Shown: positions 41,874 to 48,818 of the stretch, piece after piece
Numbering within the stretch: the first letter of the stretch is position 1
Layout: the number at the start of each line of letters is the position of its first letter
Assembly: GCA_002083405.1 (NCBI GenBank)
Contig: LVWT01000059.1
Location: forward strand, 11,750-75,749
Length of the DNA stretch: 64,000 nt
From: Nitrospira sp. SG-bin2
GTDB taxonomy: Bacteria > Nitrospirota > Nitrospiria > Nitrospirales > Nitrospiraceae
Direction of reading: 5' to 3'
The notes under the pieces: generated by a model
What the model was told of the DNA's origin: nothing
Databases searched by the model: none
Seen by the model: only the letters and a program-made list of their open reading frames with translations
Position numbers and translations under genes: made by a program

Positions 41874-43523
41874 ATGCCCACGCATCCCCTGGCAGGACAA
41901 CCGGCGCCGCCTTCCAGTCTCATCGATCCTCACACACTGCTGACCGCCTATCTGGACGAGAGACCGGACCCGGCCATTCGTGCGCAACGAGTCTCGTTCG
42001 GCACATCCGGGCATCGCGGCTCGTCCCTGAAGCGAAGTTTCAATGAGCGGCATATTCTCGCCGTCACCCAAGCGATCTGCGACTACCGCCTCGGCCAGGC
42101 CACGACCGGACCACTGTATCTCGGCATCGACACCCATGCGCTGTCGCAACCGGCCTGCGACTCGGCTCTGGAAGTCCTGGCCGCCAACGGCGTGGAGGTG
42201 ATGATCGATAGGGACGGCGGCTACACGCCGACACCCGTCATCTCACATGCCATCCTCACCTATAACCATGGCCGAACATCGGGATTGGCCGACGGCATCG
42301 TCATTACCCCATCCCACAATCCACCGGAAGACGGCGGCATCAAATACAACCCGCCCCAGGGTGGACCGGCCGATACGCAGGTCACCAAGTGGATTGAAGA
42401 CCGTGCAAACGCGCTCCTGGCCGCCGGCCTCCAAGGCGTCAAGCGGCTTCCCCTCGATCAAGCCAGGCGCACCCCGACCACGCATCGGCATGACTATATC
42501 GACGCCTACGTCAGCGATCTTGGCAACGTGATTGATATGGAAACGATTAAGACGGCCAAGCTACGGCTCGGGATCGACCCCCTCGGTGGTTCCGGGATCG
42601 CCTACTGGCAACCGATTGCTGACCGCTACGGGTTGAACATTGAGGTCGTGAATCCGACTGTCGATCCCACCTTTCGCTTCATGCCGCTGGATTGGGACGG
42701 GAAGATCCGCATGGACTGTTCCTCTCCCTTTGCCATGGCGAACCTGATCGCGCTCAAAGACCGGTTCGATGTGGCCTTCGGCAACGACGCCGACAATGAC
42801 CGGCATGGTATCGTCACGCCCTCCGCCGGATTGATGAACCCGAATCACTACCTTGCCGTCTCGATCTTCTATCTGTTTTCCCATCGCCATGGATGGAGCC
42901 CCGCCGCCGGTATCGGCAAGACGCTGGTCAGCAGCAGCCTCATCGATCGCGTTGCCGCAACACTCAAGCGGAAATTGGTCGAAGTTCCAGTGGGCTTCAA
43001 ATGGTTCGTCAACGGCTTGCTGGACGGCTCCCTCGGTTTCGGCGGAGAAGAAAGCGCAGGCGCGTCATTCTTGCGGCGGGACGGCACCGTCTGGTCCACC
43101 GACAAGGATGGCATCATCATGAATCTGTTGGCCGCAGAGATGATGGCCAAAACCGGCAAGGATCCGGCGCAGCTCTATCGCGACCTGACGAAGGAATTGG
43201 GCGAGCCGGTCTATGAACGCATCGACGCACCGGCCACAACGGAGCAGAAAGCCATTCTGTCGAAGCTCTCCCCCGACCAGGTGAAAGCCACCGAATTAGC
43301 CGGAGAGAAAATTGTCGCGATGCTGACGACTGCACCGGGTAACGGCGCGGCGGTTGGGGGGCTCAAGGTGGTGACTGACCAGGGCTGGTTCGCCGCCAGG
43401 CCGTCGGGGACCGAGGATGTGTACAAGCTCTACGCAGAAAGCTTCCGGGGGAAAGACCATCTCACGAAGATTCAGGCAGAGGCGCAGGACATTGTGGCAA
43501 AGGCCTTGGCAGCACACTCGTAA
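41874..43523 (+). CDS. pgm: Phosphoglucomutase (alpha-D-glucose-specific)
   Basis: 549 residues. It interconverts glucose 1- and 6-phosphate for glycogen, sugar nucleotide and cell-wall supply. Motifs: the phospho-Ser region TSGHRGSSL near residue 45, the metal-binding FGNDADNDRHGI, the ITPSHNPPEDGGIKYN loop and the phosphate-binding PSGTEDVYKLYAE near the C-terminus. Order and length match the family. The start lies after an AT-poor leader and no strong ribosome site was seen; MPTHPLAGQPAPP is the expected N-terminus. Confidence 0.93.
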   Translation: MPTHPLAGQPAPPSSLIDPHTLLTAYLDERPDPAIRAQRVSFGTSGHRGSSLKRSFNERHILAVTQAICDYRLGQATTGPLYLGIDTHALSQPACDSALEVLAANGVEVMIDRDGGYTPTPVISHAILTYNHGRTSGLADGIVITPSHNPPEDGGIKYNPPQGGPADTQVTKWIEDRANALLAAGLQGVKRLPLDQARRTPTTHRHDYIDAYVSDLGNVIDMETIKTAKLRLGIDPLGGSGIAYWQPIADRYGLNIEVVNPTVDPTFRFMPLDWDGKIRMDCSSPFAMANLIALKDRFDVAFGNDADNDRHGIVTPSAGLMNPNHYLAVSIFYLFSHRHGWSPAAGIGKTLVSSSLIDRVAATLKRKLVEVPVGFKWFVNGLLDGSLGFGGEESAGASFLRRDGTVWSTDKDGIIMNLLAAEMMAKTGKDPAQLYRDLTKELGEPVYERIDAPATTEQKAILSKLSPDQVKATELAGEKIVAMLTTAPGNGAAVGGLKVVTDQGWFAARPSGTEDVYKLYAESFRGKDHLTKIQAEAQDIVAKALAAHS

Positions 43524-43562
43524 CGACACCCGCTGCCATGTTCGGCGCGCATAATTGCATGC

Positions 43563-43778
43563 ATGTTTGAGATCGGCAGCACAGCGGTCCTGATCTGGGG
43601 ACTCATCTTTGGGTCTCTCGGCGCGGGATTCGCGATCTATGGAAAACGGCAAAAGGCGATCGTTCCGCTCTGCGTAGGGGTTGCCCTCTGTGTCGTCCCC
43701 TATTTCATTGCCAACGTCTATGTGCTTGTCGCCGTCGGTTGTGTCTTGGCCGCTATTCCGTATTTCGTGCGCTGGTGA
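43563..43778 (+). CDS. Small membrane protein, 71 aa
   Basis: Two hydrophobic helices (STAVLIWGLIFGSLGAGFAIYG and IVPLCVGVALCVVPYFIANVYVLVAVGCVLAAIPYFV, the second long enough for two crossings) with a short basic loop YGKRQKAIVP. ATG lies 39 bases after pgm, so the two may be co-transcribed. No function is known; related small proteins of this type are common next to sugar genes. Confidence 0.55.
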   Translation: MFEIGSTAVLIWGLIFGSLGAGFAIYGKRQKAIVPLCVGVALCVVPYFIANVYVLVAVGCVLAAIPYFVRW

Positions 43779-43806
43779 CGCGACGTGCACGAACGAGGGA
43801 ATAACG

Positions 43807-44586
43807 TCATTGTGCGGGATGATTGTTGGCCAAAAGGATCGGTTGCATCGCCAGACCTTTGCGAACACCAGACCATAGTACGGTGGGCGCTGTTAACGCC
43901 TCATAGGCCTGTCTGACCGAATCAACTGTAAAGACCTGCGTCGCATCCGGGGCTCCCTCCTTGCTGCTATCCACTGACGGCACAAGGACCATCTGAAGAC
44001 CGGCCTGCCGGGCTGCCGATACTTTTAATCCGACCCCACCGACCGCCCCGATATGACCGTCTGAGGTGATCGTACCGGTGATCACACGATTCCGGGGAAT
44101 CGATTCCCCTTTTGCCATGGCCGCGACTGCGAGGCCGACCATAGCCGAAAGACTGGGACCATCGATGATGAGGCCCGGTTCGAGTGCCCCCAGTCCCACA
44201 CTCCAGGAGTCACTGGAGAGGCCGAGCGCGCGCGCTGTGTTCACAATCGCCTGTTTCGCAGCGGTTTGCGTCATCATCGAAAACCGGCCAGGCCCCACCG
44301 TAAAATGAACTTCGAGCCCCTCGGCGTCCTTCCGCGTCGCAAAGACCACCATGACATAGATGACCTTCCCGCTATACGTGACCTTTCCCGTGGGAGATTC
44401 CTCCATCAGAACACACAAGAGCGGAATATACTGTTCGCGCGGATCGGCATCAGGGCCGGCTGCATCTGCAACGCCCGCCAGGCACAACACACTCAGCAGC
44501 AAAACCACGCACCCTATCGATACAGAATCAATCCCATAGCGAGAACATCGGCGGACTCGGCTCCAACTGATTGCCCGACTGTTCAT
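43807..44586 (-). CDS. Secreted Lon-type (S16) protease domain protein
   Basis: 259 residues from ATG 44586, which has CAAGGGGAGCG upstream; a longer frame adds 50 residues without features. A signal-like helix (IGCVVLLLSVLCLAGVADAA) precedes the S16 domain. The Ser of the Ser-Lys dyad sits in LIIDGPSLSAMVGLAVAAM, the Lys in GGVGLKVSAARQAG, and TGTITSDGHIGAVGG shows the usual Lon fold. There is no AAA+ domain, so it is a stand-alone protease directed to the periplasm or membrane face, unlike Lon. It is convergent with the pgm neighbour. Activity is inferred. Confidence 0.78.
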   Translation of the reverse strand: MNSRAISWSRVRRCSRYGIDSVSIGCVVLLLSVLCLAGVADAAGPDADPREQYIPLLCVLMEESPTGKVTYSGKVIYVMVVFATRKDAEGLEVHFTVGPGRFSMMTQTAAKQAIVNTARALGLSSDSWSVGLGALEPGLIIDGPSLSAMVGLAVAAMAKGESIPRNRVITGTITSDGHIGAVGGVGLKVSAARQAGLQMVLVPSVDSSKEGAPDATQVFTVDSVRQAYEALTAPTVLWSGVRKGLAMQPILLANNHPAQ

Positions 44587-44881
44587 GACTCGCTCCCCTT
44601 GGTACCGGTTGCCTACCTTTATCGGCAGACTCGTCTTCCGGCATAAGAGGCAGTCTGATCGTGACCTCAGCGGGAGAAACAGCTGAATGGCTGAATCTGT
44701 TTGACAGGCGCCGCGTAGAACCGTGAGGCGAGACAACAGGCATGACGTGGGCGTGGCTTGCAGTCCAGGATTGCAGCCATCAGGGCCGCAACGAAATCAC
44801 GCATCAAACAAGGTACGCTTGAAGCAGGTGCGCCTATGGGGGCCTATTGTGGTTATTACCGTCTACGCACAGAAGTGGCAC

Positions 44882-45559
44882 TCAGTTCGAACGAGGCGAG
44901 ATCGCAATCCGGCGGAAGACTTCCGCATAGGCACCGGCGGGGGCGCTGGCTTTGGGGTCGGCGAACACGGCGCGCCAGCGGTTCAATCCCAACACGCCTT
45001 CTCCATAGGGGATCGTCGCCACCTGGCTGCGGTGCTCGGCAATCGCCAGCATCTTTTTCGCCACGTAGTCGTCGATATATTCCAGCCGATTCCAGGTTGC
45101 GAGCGGCCCCCATATTTCATAGGCCCAGAGGCCGGCGGTCGGGATCATGCCTGATTCAAGCACGCATTCCCTCGCCAACTTGCCGGCCAGCCGATGCGCC
45201 GGATGCCGGTCGAGCTCCTCATCCAGTGTATAGACCTCCGCCAGCTGCATACGGCTGAGCAGCTCGACCAGTTGCTGTTTCACAACGCGAACGTTGATCT
45301 CCTCCACAGCGTCCGGCTGGTCGAGAAAGATGACTTCCTTCACGCCCAACACCTTGGCGGCACGGAGCGCCTCTTCCCGTCTTGTCTCCGCCATCCGCTG
45401 TTCGGTCCAGCCAAACGGATTCGACGCCCGGCCTCCGTTCGTGATGACGACTGAGGTAATCGTTTTCTGAGACTCGACCAGCTTGGCTGCGGTGCCACCC
45501 ATCCCGATTTCCATATCATCCGGGTGGGCGCTGACGATGACGACATGGTGCTTCATCAT
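44882..45559 (-). CDS. PIG-L family deacetylase (BshB1-like)
   Basis: 225 residues with the family's zinc-binding start VVIVSAHPDDMEIGMGG (AHPDD), TNGGRAS, and a later RHPAHRLAG with a metal-binding His. It should remove an acetyl group from an N-acetylglucosaminyl substrate such as a bacillithiol precursor. A second Met follows at once. It starts 6 bases after the lipA stop, so it is part of the lipA operon. The 295-base gap upstream of 44882 holds no recognised gene. Confidence 0.82.
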   Translation of the reverse strand: MMKHHVVIVSAHPDDMEIGMGGTAAKLVESQKTITSVVITNGGRASNPFGWTEQRMAETRREEALRAAKVLGVKEVIFLDQPDAVEEINVRVVKQQLVELLSRMQLAEVYTLDEELDRHPAHRLAGKLARECVLESGMIPTAGLWAYEIWGPLATWNRLEYIDDYVAKKMLAIAEHRSQVATIPYGEGVLGLNRWRAVFADPKASAPAGAYAEVFRRIAISPRSN

Positions 45560-45565
45560 CCTGCT

Positions 45566-46465
45566 CTACGGTTCAGAACCGACCTGCTGTTCGGCGTGAT
45601 AGGAGCTGCGGACGAGTGGACCTGATTCGACATGGGTAAAGCCCATCACGAAGCCTTCCTCTTTCAGCGTCTCAAACTCAACCGGATCGTAGAACCGCGC
45701 GACGGGCAAATGCTCCCTTGTCGGCTGAAGATACTGACCGATCGTGATGATATCGCACTTGACGGTGCGCAAGTCGCGCATGACTTCCCGCGCTTCATCC
45801 AGCGTCTCTCCCATGCCCAGAATCAATCCTGACTTAGTCGTCATGCCGCATTGCTTGGCCTGACCGAGCAATTCGATCGACCGTTGATACTTTCCCTGCG
45901 GCCTGATCGACGGGAACAGCCGCCGGACGGTTTCGATGTTGTGATTGAGTATCTCGGGTTTCTCCGCGCACACCATCGCCAGCGCGTCCTCGCTGCCTTC
46001 AAAATCAGGTATCAAGACTTCAATCGTGCAGTTTGGACTGAGCCGTCTCGTCTGCCGGATCGTTTCGACAAAGACGGCCGCCCCGCCGTCGGCCAGTTCA
46101 TCCCGATTCACCGACGTGATGACGGCATGGCGCAACCCCAGGGCCTGTACGGCCTCTGCCACACGCCGCGGCTCTTCATGATCCACCGCGAGCGGGCGGC
46201 CCGTTTCCACCGAACAATAATGGCACCGTCTGGTGCAGATATCGCCCAGGATCAAAAACGTGGCGGTACGGGCATTCCAACATTCCCAGCGATTCGGACA
46301 ACGCGCTTCTTCGCAGATGGTATGCAGATTGAGCCGTTCCATCGTCTGTTTGATATCCAGATAGTCCGGACCGGTTGTGGCCTCAACTTTGAACCAGGAT
46401 GGGAGGCGCGGACGGCCGATGGGAGATGAAGAGGGTCGAAGATGATCAAGAGGGATAAAGCTCAT
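45566..46465 (-). CDS. lipA: Lipoyl synthase
   Basis: 299 residues. It is a radical SAM enzyme that inserts two sulfurs into octanoyl chains on lipoate-dependent proteins. The auxiliary cluster is CEEARCPNRWEC (Cys51, Cys56, Cys62) and the radical SAM cluster CTRRCHYC (Cys77, Cys81, Cys84). The family end motif is SGPLVRSSYHA. Its start overlaps the stop of the 124-residue gene by 4 bases, and the PIG-L gene follows 6 bases after its stop. Confidence 0.94.
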   Translation of the reverse strand: MSFIPLDHLRPSSSPIGRPRLPSWFKVEATTGPDYLDIKQTMERLNLHTICEEARCPNRWECWNARTATFLILGDICTRRCHYCSVETGRPLAVDHEEPRRVAEAVQALGLRHAVITSVNRDELADGGAAVFVETIRQTRRLSPNCTIEVLIPDFEGSEDALAMVCAEKPEILNHNIETVRRLFPSIRPQGKYQRSIELLGQAKQCGMTTKSGLILGMGETLDEAREVMRDLRTVKCDIITIGQYLQPTREHLPVARFYDPVEFETLKEEGFVMGFTHVESGPLVRSSYHAEQQVGSEP

Positions 46466-46836
46466 GAGAGGCTGTTCCTATGCGAACCCTGACGGCACCA
46501 GCTCAAGAGCCTTGACAAGAAGCCGGCTCGCTCCGGCTCCGCTTCCGGTGGATCAGGATACTCGACCCAGAGTTCCTGCGAGCCAAGATACAGGCCGTTG
46601 CTGAAGCTCTTCTGCGTCTTGAGTTGCCGATAGCCCCGGCTCTGCAAGAGCTGGATCATGGCCAGCAGCGCGGCATCCTGAGTCGGGAACAGCTCTGTCG
46701 CGACACGGACCGCTTCATAGCGCAGCAGCCCCCGGTAGCTCTCCCCCACTCGTTCGAACTCGACCGGCCGGCTGAATCCCCTCACCCGATCGTCAAGTCC
46801 GGCCAACTGATGCTTATCACAGCCCGCTCCGCTCAT
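46462..46836 (-). CDS. Unknown protein, 124 aa, in the lipA operon
   Basis: No family is recognised. The body is VGESYRGLLRYEAVRVATELFPTQDAALLAMIQLLQSRGYRQLKTQKSF, a short alpha/beta protein without signal or membrane helix, and with a charged Pro-rich tail. Its stop overlaps the lipA start by 4 bases and it begins 3 bases after the preceding gene. The tight coupling suggests a role with lipoylation or with its upstream neighbour, but nothing more can be said. Confidence 0.55.
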   Translation of the reverse strand: MSGAGCDKHQLAGLDDRVRGFSRPVEFERVGESYRGLLRYEAVRVATELFPTQDAALLAMIQLLQSRGYRQLKTQKSFSNGLYLGSQELWVEYPDPPEAEPERAGFLSRLLSWCRQGSHRNSLS

Positions 46837-46839
46837 ACG

Positions 46840-47205
46840 TCATGCCAGCGCGCGAAACACCGCCACAAGATCGCTCAACGCGATGGTCTTATTGCGGAGC
46901 ACGGATCGCTCCGCCTGAATGGCATCGCGTAACGTCTTGTCCGCCGAACCCGACTTCATACAGGAGGCGCCTAGCGCCAGAATACGCTCGCACTCGTCGG
47001 TGAGTTTCTTCTTGACGACAGGATTCACGGCAAGAATGTCCATGAGTTGGCGCCTGGTGTCGGCAAGATGCGCTTGCAGATCCTCCTCCGGATAACCAGC
47101 GCGGGCGGCTTCATCGAAACAGCGATCGAGATACTGGGTTAAAAACACGTAGAGGCGCACAAGCGCAGCGGCTAAGTCGATCTGATCTTTGGTGGTTGTC
47201 GCCAT
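46840..47205 (-). CDS. Helical cytoplasmic protein, 121 aa
   Basis: The start at 47205 was chosen for GAGG about 8 bases upstream; six more residues are possible from 47223. It is almost entirely alpha-helical (IDLAAALVRLYVFLTQYLDRCFDEAA... VVKKKLTDECERILAL... LRNKTIALSDLVAVFRALA), soluble, with no motif that identifies it. It stands between a Rieske gene and the 124-residue gene in the same operon. It could be a small scaffold or adaptor for iron-sulfur proteins, given the Mrp and Rieske context; this is inference. Confidence 0.55.
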   Translation of the reverse strand: MATTTKDQIDLAAALVRLYVFLTQYLDRCFDEAARAGYPEEDLQAHLADTRRQLMDILAVNPVVKKKLTDECERILALGASCMKSGSADKTLRDAIQAERSVLRNKTIALSDLVAVFRALA

Positions 47206-47238
47206 GAAGGGCCTCGCTCTCATGAAGCAGCATTGTTG

Positions 47239-47310
47239 TCTGTCTCGTTGTCGCCCGGTCTCTCTGGTCTATCTGGCATGAACAAGACAGACGAAACAGA
47301 CCAGATAGAC
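47239..47310. repeat. Inverted-repeat patch between Rieske and helical-protein genes
   Basis: GTCTATCTGG (47267-47276) pairs perfectly with CCAGATAGAC (47301-47310), and GTCTGTCTCGTT (47239-47250) pairs with AACAAGACAGAC (47281-47292) at 11 of 12. The two pairings overlap like a pseudoknot. No RNA family is recognised; it could be a transcript-processing or attenuation site within the operon, or a degenerate copy of a dispersed repeat. Confidence 0.4.
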
Positions 47311-47327
47311 TTGCGACGCATCACGAT

Positions 47328-47633
47328 CTACAGCAGCGCTTTCACATCGCTGCCCTCGACCTTCACCTGATAGACCTGAACTTTGCCCGACGGATTGTTC
47401 ACACAGGTGCCGGTCGCCACATTGAACTGCCATCCATGCCAAGGACAGGTGACCACGCTACCTTCGACCTCTCCTTCCCCAAGCGGCCCGCCGCGATGGA
47501 GACAGGTATTGTCGACCACATGAAAGGCGCCGTCTACATTGAAGACAGCCACGGTCTTGCCGTTGACTTCGGCAACCATCCCGTGGCCCGGTTGCACATC
47601 GGCTGTTCCCGCCACCCGCACAAACTCCGCCAT
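47328..47633 (-). CDS. Rieske-type [2Fe-2S] protein
   Basis: 101 residues with the two Rieske ligand boxes: CLH (Cys44, His46) and CPWH (Cys63, His66). These bind a 2Fe-2S cluster in a small soluble ferredoxin, as in NirD-like and dioxygenase ferredoxin subunits. There is no signal peptide. It is 23 bases after the Mrp ATPase gene on the same strand. Physiological partner unknown. Confidence 0.86.
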   Translation of the reverse strand: MAEFVRVAGTADVQPGHGMVAEVNGKTVAVFNVDGAFHVVDNTCLHRGGPLGEGEVEGSVVTCPWHGWQFNVATGTCVNNPSGKVQVYQVKVEGSDVKALL

Positions 47634-47656
47634 GACCGTCCTCCCCCTCGCGTGAA

Positions 47657-48532
47657 TCAGTTCGTCGTAAACGGTTGCTTGATTTTCTTGAGCAAACTGT
47701 CGATAGACGGGCCGCTCTTTTCAGTCCCCCCGACTTCGGCCATGATCTTCCTGGCGATCTCCCTGAAGGCCGCAGCCTGAGGCGACGCCGGATCGGCGGT
47801 GACGATCGGATGCCCGCTGTCGCCGCCGTCGCGGATGGCCGGATCAATCGGAATTCGCCCGAGAAAGGGCACGCCCAGCTTTTCAGCCGCCCGCTCCCCG
47901 CCCCCGTGCGAAAAAATCTCCGTTCGTTCGCCGCAATGGCCGCACAGGAAGAAACTCATATTCTCGATGATGCCCAGCAGCGGCACATTCACCTTCTGAA
48001 ACATGGCCATGCCCTTGCGCACATCGTAGAGCGCCACTTCTTGCGGCGTCGTCACCGTGATCGCGCCGGCCAGCGGCACCATTTGAGAGAGCGACAACTG
48101 CACATCGCCGGTGCCGGGCGGCAAATCGATCAGCAGATAATCCAGATCGCCCCACAAGACATCCCGGAAGAATGCCTGGAGATATTGATGGACCATCGGA
48201 CCGCGCCAGACCAACGGTGCATCTTCCGGCACCAGAAATGCCATGGAGATGAGCTTGACCCCGTAATTTTCAACCGGCACGATCTTGCCGTCCTGTTGTT
48301 CCGGCCCCTTGGTGCTCCCCATCATCATCGGAATATTGGGCCCGTACAGATCGGCATCCAGCAGTCCGACTCTCGCACCGGCCAGCGCCATCGCACAGGC
48401 GAGATTCGACGCGACGGTTGATTTGCCGACACCGCCTTTGCCGCTGCTGACCGCGATCACATGCTTGACGCCCGGAATCAAATTGGCGGTTCCCTGCGGC
48501 GCTTGTCCACCGTGGGTATGTTCCTCTGCCAT
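47657..48532 (-). CDS. Mrp/NBP35-type iron-sulfur carrier ATPase
   Basis: 291 residues. The deviant Walker A is SGKGGVGKST (residues 30-39); LIDLPPGTGD marks the Walker B/switch region; the CGHCGE CxxC pair in the C-terminal half binds a bridging Fe-S cluster between two subunits. Such proteins deliver Fe-S clusters to apoproteins. It heads the minus-strand operon Mrp, Rieske, two unknowns, lipA, PIG-L; an iron-sulfur theme runs through at least three of these. Confidence 0.9.
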   Translation of the reverse strand: MAEEHTHGGQAPQGTANLIPGVKHVIAVSSGKGGVGKSTVASNLACAMALAGARVGLLDADLYGPNIPMMMGSTKGPEQQDGKIVPVENYGVKLISMAFLVPEDAPLVWRGPMVHQYLQAFFRDVLWGDLDYLLIDLPPGTGDVQLSLSQMVPLAGAITVTTPQEVALYDVRKGMAMFQKVNVPLLGIIENMSFFLCGHCGERTEIFSHGGGERAAEKLGVPFLGRIPIDPAIRDGGDSGHPIVTADPASPQAAAFREIARKIMAEVGGTEKSGPSIDSLLKKIKQPFTTN

Positions 48533-48818
48533 GACCTATTCCTCCCTCACTCCCGCGTCACGCACCAGGCCGTGACACTCCTAGAGACCAGTCTGACTGT
48601 ATCAACCATGTCATCATAAGCGATGCAGGAAGAGAAAGGAAATGGGCCGGTCGGACCATACAGACGATGGCCCGACCGGGACATCCTGAGCCCCCATGGT
48701 TCATGACGGTCCTTGCGAACTCGACCACGCAACACTGCACACTCGTAATCGATGACCGATGACGATGCTCCATGTATACTGACGGTATTCGAATCGTTCG
48801 TTCTTTTCGGGAGCGCCC

